A stretch of DNA of 36,611 nucleotides, from contig JANQLQ010000011.1 of NCBI GenBank assembly GCA_028280565.1, positions 1-36,611 on the forward strand, read 5' to 3'. Of this stretch, positions 26,729 to 34,060 are shown piece after piece. The notes beneath the pieces were generated by a model. That model saw only the letters and a list, made by a program, of their open reading frames with translations, made no database searches and had not been told where the DNA came from. Both the position numbers and the translations under genes were made by a program. The DNA comes from Fulvivirga sp. (GTDB taxonomy: Bacteria; Bacteroidota; Bacteroidia; Cytophagales; Cyclobacteriaceae). Position 1 is the first letter of the stretch; each line of letters begins with the position of its first letter.

Positions 26729-26981
26729 CTTTCAACTGGTCCGCGTTTGCAACGCGGACCCATTGAGTATCACAGGGCATTCACGCCAGCATTTGTAATG
26801 CGGGTACCCAACGAACACTGCAATCAAGACGAAAAACTCCCTTTTGCAAAACCAGCACCATTTATGGTATAAGAATAGGCATGACAAGAAATCTGCGAAG
26901 TGGCTGAACGAAAACCCAGCACACAGCAAGCCGACCATACGCAATGAACGAGGCAGCAGATCCCGGGTATTTTCTTCGCTA
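26729..26981. repeat. Tandem REP-like unit 2
   Basis: A near-identical copy of unit 1 with scattered substitutions and small indels (for example in the segment about 26855-26885). The 10-bp GGTCCGCGTT hairpin recurs at 26738-26760, exactly 261 bp after the first. A copy of the GCATT/AATGC hairpin follows. Direct orientation. Confidence 0.85.
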
Positions 26982-27140
26982 CTCTCCGAAAATTCCGGGA
27001 TGACGACAAGGTAACGAAGAAGAACTTTTTCAATAGATTGATGGAATCAAGAAAGCTTTCATTCATCCTAACTTTTACGATTTAAAACTTACCTGCGAGC
27101 GCCATTTGCCTACTTGGCACCTTCTTACTAGTATTGCCCC

Positions 27141-29651
27141 TTGTCACAACTAGAACTAAATCCTGCCCATGAAGAGGTCCGGCAAACGCTGTTTGCGGAT
27201 GTGATCTTGCCGGTACCTATTCCGAAAATGTTCACCTACCGGGTGCCGTTCCAATGGAACGACGAGATCCAGGTGGGGTGCCGGGTGATCGTACAATTCG
27301 GGGCCAAGAAAGTACTTACAGGAGTGGTAGGCCAGCTCCACGAACAGCCACCCACGAAGTACGAGGCCAAATCTATCTTGGATCTGCTAGACGTTACACC
27401 TGTTGTCTTCCCTGTACAGGTAAAGTTATTCCAATGGATAGCCGGGTACTACATGTGTACCTTAGGCGAGGTTTTGAACGTGGCCCTTCCTTCCGGGTTG
27501 AAATTGAGCAGTGAATCCAAGATACAGCTCCACCCGGGATTTGACCTTTACACTTCCGATTACCCGTTCAGTGACAAAGAACTACTGGTGCTGGAATCAC
27601 TCGAAAAAAATGAGACCCTCTCGTACAGCGACGTAGGCAAGATCGTGATGCAAAAAACGATCTACAATTTATTGAAATCACTGGTAGCCAAAGAAGCTAT
27701 ATTGATCTTTGAAGAGGTGCGGGAGAGGTATAAACCTAAAAAAGAAACCCGCATAAGGATACACCCTACCCTAGTGGAAAATGATCTACAGGTCGTTTTT
27801 GACCGACTTGGGAGTAAACAAAAGCAAGAAGAGATCCTTTTATTTTATTTACAAAATGTAGCTGTCCACCAAGATGCAGCGCTGAACGAGGCTGGGCTAG
27901 CCAAAAAAGAGATCATAGACCAAGGGCTCTCCGCTTCCTCGCTAAAAACTTTGATCAAAAACGGTATTTTCGAACAGTTTGAAGTAACCATTTCGAGGTT
28001 TAAGGAAACACAGGCCCCCTTGCAGCAGGTTGCGCTTACCAGCATACAGGCCCAGGTAAAATCAAAAATAGTAGAGAAGTTCTCGCGCCATGATACTACC
28101 CTCTTGCATGGTGTAACCGGCAGTGGAAAAACAGAAGTGTATATAAAACTGGTAGAGGAAGCGCTGGGAGGAGGTTCGCAAGTGCTGTACCTCCTCCCTG
28201 AGATTGCCCTCACCACCCAGATCGTACTGAGGTTAAAAAAAGTCTTCGGAGATAAGATGGGGGTTTACCATTCCAAGTTTTCTGATAACGAGCGCGTTGA
28301 GGTTTGGAAAGGGGTCCTTACAGGCCGGTACTCCTTTGTAGTCGGGGTCCGATCTGCGGTTTTTCTCCCTTTTGACAACTTAGGTTTGATCATAGTAGAC
28401 GAAGAACATGAGTCTTCGTATAAGCAATATGACCCTGCTCCCAGGTACAACGCACGGGATGTTTCCTTAGTCATGGCTCATTACCAGCACGCCAAAGTGT
28501 TATTGGGTTCTGCCACTCCTTCGGTTGAATCCTACTACTTGGCCTCTACAGGCAAATACGGATTAGTGGAACTTCACGAACGTTATGGGAAAGCGCAGTT
28601 GCCTTCCTTTATCGTGGCCGATATGATTGCAGAACGCAAGAGGAAACTATTAAAGGGAGAGTTCTCGGCAGAGCTGGTAAATGCCATATCAGGAGCTTTG
28701 GAGCGCGATGAGCAAGTGATCATTTTTCAAAACCGCCGGGGATACAGCCCTTACATCTCCTGCCAGGATTGTGGGTGGATCCCTAAGTGTCAAAATTGTG
28801 CGGTGAGCTTAACCTACCACCAATACCGGCAAGAGATGGTCTGCCATTACTGCGGCTACAAAGAGCCCCTGCCCCGGGAGTGTGAAGCTTGTGGATCCAC
28901 GGATCTAAAGACGATGGGCTTCGGTACGGAAAAGCTTGAAGAAGAACTGCAATTGCTATTTCCTACTGCCCGGGTGCAGCGTATGGACCTGGACACGACC
29001 CGGAGTAAATACAGTTACGAGACCATCATTGGGGACTTTGAAAAGGGGGACATCGATATATTGGTAGGCACACAGATGGTCAGCAAAGGGCTGGACTTCG
29101 ACAACGTAAGCCTGGTGGGTATTTTTGACATTGACCGCATGTTACATTTCCCGGACTTCCGCTCCTTTGAGCGCACCTTCCAGCTAGCTACCCAAGTGAG
29201 TGGTCGTGCCGGGCGGAGAGATAAAGAAGGAAAAGTGATCATACAAGCGAAGAATACGGGGATCACTGTTCTAAATCAAATTGTAAACCACGATTATATG
29301 GGGTTTTACCAAAACGAAATACAAGAACGACAAAATCATAAATACCCGCCTTTTACCCGGCTCATCCACATCGTGGTAAAAAATAAAGACAAGGGGATAA
29401 GTAAAAACACCGCTATTAAACTTGGCAACCTGCTCCGGGAACAGCTGGGAGCTTCACGTATACTAGGGCCCGAAGAGCCAATAATTTCAAAAATCAGGAA
29501 CGAGTATCTCATGGACTTAACGATTAAATTGGAGAGATCTGGCATAGATCTTGATAAAGTTAAGCAGGTGGTGCATAGTACTGTCTTGGAAATAACAACG
29601 GATAAAACCCTTAAGTCATCAAAAGTGATCTTCAATGTAGATCCCTATTAA
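27141..29651 (+). CDS. priA: Primosomal protein N' (replication restart helicase PriA)
   Basis: A 3'-5' superfamily 2 DNA helicase that rebuilds replication forks away from oriC. The N-terminal 3'-DNA-binding domain (about 17-120) begins FADVILPVPIPKMFTYRVP. The helicase core has Walker A GVTGSGKT at 324-331 and DEEH at 420-423. The Zn-binding insert has eight Cys in four pairs (C541/C544, C550/C553, C568/C571, C581/C584). Motifs VGTQMVSKGLDFDNVSLVGI and QVSGRAGR complete it. 836 residues, normal for Bacteroidota. No ATG lies in frame at the right place, so I accept TTG at 27141; the true start could be a few codons later. It stands alone, preceded by the tandem repeats. Confidence 0.96.
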   Translation: MSQLELNPAHEEVRQTLFADVILPVPIPKMFTYRVPFQWNDEIQVGCRVIVQFGAKKVLTGVVGQLHEQPPTKYEAKSILDLLDVTPVVFPVQVKLFQWIAGYYMCTLGEVLNVALPSGLKLSSESKIQLHPGFDLYTSDYPFSDKELLVLESLEKNETLSYSDVGKIVMQKTIYNLLKSLVAKEAILIFEEVRERYKPKKETRIRIHPTLVENDLQVVFDRLGSKQKQEEILLFYLQNVAVHQDAALNEAGLAKKEIIDQGLSASSLKTLIKNGIFEQFEVTISRFKETQAPLQQVALTSIQAQVKSKIVEKFSRHDTTLLHGVTGSGKTEVYIKLVEEALGGGSQVLYLLPEIALTTQIVLRLKKVFGDKMGVYHSKFSDNERVEVWKGVLTGRYSFVVGVRSAVFLPFDNLGLIIVDEEHESSYKQYDPAPRYNARDVSLVMAHYQHAKVLLGSATPSVESYYLASTGKYGLVELHERYGKAQLPSFIVADMIAERKRKLLKGEFSAELVNAISGALERDEQVIIFQNRRGYSPYISCQDCGWIPKCQNCAVSLTYHQYRQEMVCHYCGYKEPLPRECEACGSTDLKTMGFGTEKLEEELQLLFPTARVQRMDLDTTRSKYSYETIIGDFEKGDIDILVGTQMVSKGLDFDNVSLVGIFDIDRMLHFPDFRSFERTFQLATQVSGRAGRRDKEGKVIIQAKNTGITVLNQIVNHDYMGFYQNEIQERQNHKYPPFTRLIHIVVKNKDKGISKNTAIKLGNLLREQLGASRILGPEEPIISKIRNEYLMDLTIKLERSGIDLDKVKQVVHSTVLEITTDKTLKSSKVIFNVDPY

Positions 29652-29762
29652 GATGCTTTTCATGGGTTGACAGGGTCATCGACCCAAAGATCTATCTACC
29701 TAGCCGGTCCTAGCGCCATTATGAGCATGTAATAATCAAAGAAGTTGGCTAATTTTGAGCCC

Positions 29763-30410
29763 GTGAAAAAATCCTTAGTCATATTCTTGACCTGGCTATT
29801 TGGGTATGCCTGGTTAGCTGTATCCTGTGAGGATGCAGAATTGGACACTGAAAATATCGACCCTTTTATGAGGGTGGTATTCATTAACGATGATAGCTTG
29901 CAAGTTCTTAATCTCTTAGTGGCTGATATAGATACTACCGTGGCAGACATCACCGGCGTGCTAGATTCATTGGACACCGTGAACATAGATAATCAATTCG
30001 ACTCCTTGATTTCAGCGCTGGATAGCACCCGCAGGATCTTAAATAGGGACCGGAACGGGTTTGCTGCCACGATCTCTGACATTCAAAGTGGCAGCGTCAT
30101 GATATCCAGCATCACCTCCCCTGACGGGGTCACGCCACTTATTCCTCCCGTAGACAGTGCAGAGGTATTTGTATTCCCGCTAAACGCTGGGGCTGATTTC
30201 AGCAATTTCGTTGTTTCGCTGGATGGTCGTTTTTACACATTGGAAACCACTTATGAACGGAGTACCCTGATGGAACAGCGTACGGTCATTGTTGAAGCCA
30301 GTAACCTAATTGTGACCAGTGATGATTTTGATTCGTTAACACAGCAATGTCTAGATACGGCTACTACCACTTGTATAAGCAATGAGACCGTTGTTACGCT
30401 TTATTTCTAG
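29763..30410 (+). CDS. Putative lipoprotein, possibly DUF6452-like
   Basis: About 215 residues from the GTG at 29763, giving a good lipoprotein signal (KKSLVIFLTWLFGYAWLAVSC); an in-frame TTG at 29745 is less likely. The mature part is Asp/Thr-rich, with a helical segment in the middle (about 60-105) and a beta-rich C-terminal half carrying two late Cys (QQCLDTATTTCISNETVVTLYF). The following gene encodes a DUF6048-like barrel and overlaps it by 29 bp; in other Bacteroidota a DUF6452 lipoprotein commonly precedes a DUF6048 gene, so this may be a diverged member. That identification rests mainly on position. Function unknown. Confidence 0.7.
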   Translation: MKKSLVIFLTWLFGYAWLAVSCEDAELDTENIDPFMRVVFINDDSLQVLNLLVADIDTTVADITGVLDSLDTVNIDNQFDSLISALDSTRRILNRDRNGFAATISDIQSGSVMISSITSPDGVTPLIPPVDSAEVFVFPLNAGADFSNFVVSLDGRFYTLETTYERSTLMEQRTVIVEASNLIVTSDDFDSLTQQCLDTATTTCISNETVVTLYF

Positions 30411-31035
30411 CCTGCCCTTATGTTGCTGTTTCTTGTTTGCACAAGCACAGGAGAATACCGACTCTACTACATTCGTCATTAACACCGGTTTAGAGCTCTA
30501 CGTGGATTATGGCAAACTGGCTACGCTACCATCAGATTTTGAATCAAAACTAGAGGTGGGGATTGCAGTCCAGTTGGCCAATCGTTTGTCCCCTAATTTT
30601 CAAGTAGGGTATGGTTCTTTACAGCCGAATTCGGCTTTTGAAAATGGCGTATACCAAAGTACTGGGTATTATGGCAGGTTTGGCATAAACTATCTGCTGC
30701 CTTTTGATAACATTAACTCCTTCTTCGTCGGGCTAAAATATGGCCTCAGCTTTTACGAAGACGAAGGCTCCTACGAGATCAGCAGTGATATTTTCGATAC
30801 GTATCGTGTGTCATTTGGAGAGGAGGATCTAAGCGCAGATTGGTTTGAGATCATCTTGGGTTCGGAGAAGCAAACGAAGATAAAAAATTTAAGTATCGGG
30901 GGACAGTTCGCATTTCGCATCATCAATAATCGCAGCAACTTTACTCCCGTTGACACATACGCTATCCCGGGCTATGGCCGTACATTTGACCAGACCGTAC
31001 CAGCCCTGAATTTGTACTTAAAATATAAATTTTAA
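30382..31035 (+). CDS. DUF6048-like outer-membrane beta-barrel protein
   Basis: A 217-residue protein with a signal peptide (about 1-22, ending FAQAQ) and alternating beta strands ending in LNLYLKYKF, the aromatic last strand expected for an outer-membrane barrel. Features shared with DUF6048: the early GLELYVDYGKL, FFVGLKYGLSFYED, ADWFEIILGSE, and the AIPGYGRTFDQ segment near the end. The gene begins 29 bp inside the lipoprotein gene, a strong sign of a coupled pair. Function unknown; probably an envelope assembly or structural pair. Confidence 0.78.
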   Translation: MRPLLRFISSLPLCCCFLFAQAQENTDSTTFVINTGLELYVDYGKLATLPSDFESKLEVGIAVQLANRLSPNFQVGYGSLQPNSAFENGVYQSTGYYGRFGINYLLPFDNINSFFVGLKYGLSFYEDEGSYEISSDIFDTYRVSFGEEDLSADWFEIILGSEKQTKIKNLSIGGQFAFRIINNRSNFTPVDTYAIPGYGRTFDQTVPALNLYLKYKF

Positions 31036-31165
31036 AACCCTAGTGTTGTTTAAGGGGGTATTCGCCAGCTAGAGAGCAAGCAATTGCGACTAGCTCACAC
31101 TTAGGAGATTAAATTAATTCTAATGACTTAATACTCAACGTTCAAGACTTATTCATAGAATTCAT

Positions 31166-31173
31166 TATCTTTA
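31166..31173 (+). promoter_or_regulatory. Weak -7 box (TATCTTTA) before the Uma2 gene
   Basis: TATCTTTA differs from TAnnTTTG only at the last base and lies 16 bp before the ATG at 31190. No clear -33 box. Confidence 0.25.
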
Positions 31174-31189
31174 ATAAAAAGATTGTATT

Positions 31190-31747
31190 ATGTCCATTCA
31201 ATTAGCGCGGAGATTAATTCAAGTAGACGAATATTATAGGATGGCCGAGGTGGGTATACTTACTGAAAATGATCGCGTGGAGCTAATTTATGGAGAAATA
31301 ATAGAGATGAGTCCTATTGGAAACAAGCATGCCTCCGTAGTCGACAGGTTAAATAAAACGCTAAATAATACCATAGGAGACACGGGCATCATTAGGGTTC
31401 AAGGGCCCGTTCGCATCAATGATCTTAATGAACCCGAGCCCGATTTGACACTGCTCAAGTTGAAAGAAGACTACTACGCGGATGCCCACCCTACCGCTAA
31501 CGATGTACTCGTCATCATAGAAGTATCTGACACTACCTACCAATACGATCGAGAAATAAAATCACCACTCTACGCTTCTGCGGAGATTCCTGAATTTTGG
31601 TTAGTCAACGTAGAAAAAAAGGAGGTAGAGGTATATACCTCCCCGGCAAAAGGCGCCTATAAAAAAATGGAGATCTTCTACCCCGAGGATACCTTGAGCC
31701 TACGGTTTTGTAACCGATCTGTGGCCGTAAAAGAGATATTAGGATAA
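31190..31747 (+). CDS. Uma2 family endonuclease-fold protein (DUF820)
   Basis: A 185-residue protein of the Uma2/DUF820 family, which has a restriction-endonuclease-like fold. Conserved features: ENDRVELIYGEIIEMSPIG near residues 24-42, the NEPEPDLTLLK segment with the candidate active-site Asp, and DVLVIIEVSDTTYQYDREIKSPLYASAEIPEFWLVN with E and K in the usual PD-(D/E)xK-like spacing. Family members are abundant in cyanobacteria and some Bacteroidota and often appear near mobile sequence; their biological role is unknown. No toxin/antitoxin-like partner is adjacent. Confidence 0.88.
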   Translation: MSIQLARRLIQVDEYYRMAEVGILTENDRVELIYGEIIEMSPIGNKHASVVDRLNKTLNNTIGDTGIIRVQGPVRINDLNEPEPDLTLLKLKEDYYADAHPTANDVLVIIEVSDTTYQYDREIKSPLYASAEIPEFWLVNVEKKEVEVYTSPAKGAYKKMEIFYPEDTLSLRFCNRSVAVKEILG

Positions 31748-31833
31748 TATTTTGGTGAGCCAAGAGATCGCAAAAATATGCTTGCCACTCCCCTACGGTA
31801 AATTTCAAAAATTATTTCGAACCCCTTTACATC

Positions 31834-32466
31834 GTGAAGGTTGACACTGTTTTTCGTTACTTCCCAGGGCTTTCCGAACAACAAAAAAGCCAGTTTGCAC
31901 AACTAGAAGACCTGTACCGGGATTGGAACGAAAAGATCAACGTGATCTCTCGCAAGGACATCGACGAATTATACTTGAGGCACGTTCTACATTCTTTGGG
32001 AATAGCCCGGGTCGTACACTTTAAAACCGGCACCCGGTTACTGGATGTGGGTACTGGCGGGGGCTTTCCGGGAATCCCGCTAGCCATACTTTTCCCAGGA
32101 TGCTCTTTCCACCTGGTAGATTCCATCGGGAAAAAGATCAAGGTAGTAAAAGCGGTACAGGAAGCTCTTGGCCTGAAAAATGTAATAGCGGAGCAAGCTA
32201 GGGCAGAACAACTACAGCAGAAATATCATTTTGTGATCAGCCGTGCAGTGACCCGCCTAAAGCCATTTTACCAATGGGTAAAGTACAAATTTCTCCACGA
32301 ATCCTTTAATGATCTCCCTAATGGCATTTTATACCTGAAAGGTGGGGATCTTACCGATGAACTGAAGGAAGCCAAGAAGAAATACCGTCTTTTTGACCTT
32401 TCTGATCACTATGAGGAGGAGTTTTTCGAGACGAAAAAAGTAGTCTACGTGGGTATAAAAAGATAA
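31834..32466 (+). CDS. rsmG: 16S rRNA (guanine(527)-N7)-methyltransferase RsmG
   Basis: Methylates G527 of 16S rRNA with S-adenosylmethionine. The SAM-binding motif LLDVGTGGGFPGIPLAILFP lies at about 68-87, followed by the acidic HLVDSIGKKIKVVK and the family segment FHFVISRAVTRLKPFYQWVKYKF. 210 residues, normal length. The start is GTG at 31834. No mnmG or parAB genes are adjacent, the common neighbours in other phyla. Confidence 0.95.
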   Translation: MKVDTVFRYFPGLSEQQKSQFAQLEDLYRDWNEKINVISRKDIDELYLRHVLHSLGIARVVHFKTGTRLLDVGTGGGFPGIPLAILFPGCSFHLVDSIGKKIKVVKAVQEALGLKNVIAEQARAEQLQQKYHFVISRAVTRLKPFYQWVKYKFLHESFNDLPNGILYLKGGDLTDELKEAKKKYRLFDLSDHYEEEFFETKKVVYVGIKR

Positions 32467-32495
32467 GTAGACTAAAGGAATCTGCTCCATGCCAC

Positions 32496-32516
32496 GACAG
32501 GTTCAGAGCACCTGTC
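32496..32516 (+). repeat. Hairpin after rsmG
   Basis: GACAGGT (32496-32502) and ACCTGTC (32510-32516) form a perfect 7-bp stem with a 7-nt loop, 30 bp after the rsmG stop. No T-run follows, so it is probably not a classic terminator. Confidence 0.35.
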
Positions 32517-32636
32517 CATATGCTGGCACGGGTTTTCAGCACACCCTACTTAATAACTCAAAAATTTAAAAAAAGAGCCATTTAAGAAAGTTAAACACCC
32601 CCTACGTTTCTAACCTTTCAAAAACGACCCTTTGGA

Positions 32637-32706
32637 CTGATCACCGCCGGACCTAAAGCTGAGTAGTTCCGGCGTCCTATCCTTGTGATCAGCTTACTCA
32701 TTTTTT
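32637..32706. terminator. Nested hairpin between rsmG and the astacin gene, possible pseudoknot
   Basis: CTGATCAC (32637-32644) pairs with GTGATCAG (32685-32692); immediately inside, CGCCGGA (32645-32651) pairs with TCCGGCG (32668-32674). A T-run follows on the plus strand (32701-32706). In addition the inner-loop sequence TGAGTA (32660-32665) is complementary to TACTCA (32695-32700), so a pseudoknot is possible. It lies between convergent genes and may terminate rsmG transcription. Confidence 0.5.
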
Positions 32707-32737
32707 CAAAGTACCGGTACGCTCGTTGAACCTTTCC

Positions 32738-34027
32738 TCAAGGTCCCGTCTCGAAAGAGAATTGTTGATTGCTCCCCCCATGACCGGTAGAGGTAAAGAT
32801 ATTGCCGCCATCTGAAGTAGACTCATAGGCCACATCTAGGTAAAGATTATTGGCCACACTTTCTAAATAATAATATCCATTCCCCGCGGGTTTTATTCTC
32901 CAGCGTTGAGCGTTGGTACCATTCCAGCCCCATTGATGTACGTTTGTTCCTGGCTCAGAACCGCTAAAGGCTACGTCGAGGGCCTTATTGCTATGGCGGG
33001 CCAACAAACGGTACACTCCATTCCCAAGGTTTTCTACATACCATCGCTGGCTATTCAATCCTTGCCCTCGTTCCTGCCGAACGTTGGCACCATCCGCTGT
33101 GGAAGAATTCTCCACCCCGACAAGGTGACCGCTATGACGTGCTCTTATTGTATAAACGCCACTTGGAAGAGTTTGCCCTCCCGTATTTCCGAAATACATC
33201 GCTTGGATACCCTGGATATCAGTGGCAGCGAGTCCTGACCGCTGGCTCCTCCAAGTGGACCCATTCTTTCTCACTAACGTAGGTCTCCCATTGGTCGAGA
33301 AAGCGTAGGAGCCGTACATCATGATAGACCCAAAATCAATGGTGTTGGTATAGTCTTTGGCAGAAGAGCGTTCATCCGCCCTGCGGAAGTTATGTTCCCT
33401 GCCGGACTGGATATTCCCCCAGTTGACATTGATGGTCTCGTCACGATCTACACGAGTGTGTTCGTGGAATAAACCCAGCGCATGGCCGATCTCATGAATG
33501 GTGTTCCCAGTACTGCATCCATCGCCTAAGTTGATCCGTTGTCTGCCCCCGATCATACCCAAGTAAGAGGAACAGCCGGAACTCCTCACAAAATCTACAT
33601 AATTAGGCTGGGTGGTCCTAGCCACAAACCGGGTACCTGTCCGTGCTTCCCAGTGGGCAATGGCATCGTATACCCGGCCTTGATTGGGAAGTGAGCTACT
33701 GACCGTGTAGTAGACGACTCCCCCCGGCCAGCGCCGGCCTGTAAGCCCGACGGCGCTGGTCCTGCCGCTTAGCAAGTCGCCATGCTGCTTCTTTGAAAGG
33801 ATGATATCCCCTTCGAATATAACATCATCACCAAACTGTTCACACTCCATTGCATTTTCGCCCGTACCTAGCGTTAGCTGCTGACCTTTTTCACCTGGGT
33901 AGGCCAGTTCCGGGTCATCGGACCCGTCCGTTTGTATCACTGCATTTTCACTCGCTTCATCTTCGCAAGCGAAGAATAATGCGACCAACATCATGGTCAC
34001 AAAAAAACTCGTCTTTCTCATTATCAT
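32738..34027 (-). CDS. Astacin-family metalloprotease lipoprotein with ricin-type lectin domain
   Basis: A 429-residue M12A-type zinc endopeptidase. It has a lipoprotein signal (ALFFAC, Cys21) and a pro-segment containing FEGDI at 71-75, the F-x-G-D 'aspartate switch' that blocks zinc in astacin zymogens. In the catalytic domain (about 100-280), HEIGHALGLFH (178-188) holds H178, E179, H182 and H188, and the Met-turn SIMMY is at 234-238. A C-terminal ricin-B-like beta-trefoil (about 288-426) follows with QRW motifs repeated (SQRWYVENL, AQRWRIKPA). It likely digests extracellular protein while tethered, with the lectin domain holding a glycan. Start at ATG 34027; ATG 34021 is the alternative. 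It follows the chitinase gene by 33 bp. Confidence 0.93.
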   Translation of the reverse strand: MIMRKTSFFVTMMLVALFFACEDEASENAVIQTDGSDDPELAYPGEKGQQLTLGTGENAMECEQFGDDVIFEGDIILSKKQHGDLLSGRTSAVGLTGRRWPGGVVYYTVSSSLPNQGRVYDAIAHWEARTGTRFVARTTQPNYVDFVRSSGCSSYLGMIGGRQRINLGDGCSTGNTIHEIGHALGLFHEHTRVDRDETINVNWGNIQSGREHNFRRADERSSAKDYTNTIDFGSIMMYGSYAFSTNGRPTLVRKNGSTWRSQRSGLAATDIQGIQAMYFGNTGGQTLPSGVYTIRARHSGHLVGVENSSTADGANVRQERGQGLNSQRWYVENLGNGVYRLLARHSNKALDVAFSGSEPGTNVHQWGWNGTNAQRWRIKPAGNGYYYLESVANNLYLDVAYESTSDGGNIFTSTGHGGSNQQFSFETGP

Positions 34028-34060
34028 TTTATATGGGTTTAGGTTGATTTTGCTCTTAAG

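Larger units (their letters stand above)
26423..27140. other. Intergenic region with tandem REP-like units
   Basis: No credible gene. It is filled mainly by two nearly identical units (26468-26725 and 26729-26981) described separately. The remainder up to priA has a 'ttccgggatgacg' stretch (about 26993-27005) like that of degenerate extragenic repeats, and presumably the priA promoter. Confidence 0.65.

Noticed and set aside
26471-26944. Two similar minus-strand frames (about 70 codons each) ending QTRTS
   Set aside because: They are the translation of the tandem REP-like units, including the hairpin; this kind of sequence is often mis-annotated as hypothetical protein.
26423-27140. CRISPR array suspected from the repeats
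   Set aside because: There are only two long units in direct tandem, without short regularly spaced repeats and unique spacers, and no cas genes are nearby.
27845-28216. 123-codon minus-strand frame inside priA
   Set aside because: Antisense shadow across the conserved Walker A region of priA.
31190-31747. Uma2-family gene as part of a defence or toxin system
   Set aside because: No partner gene, mobile element or defence marker is adjacent; the evidence does not go beyond the family assignment.
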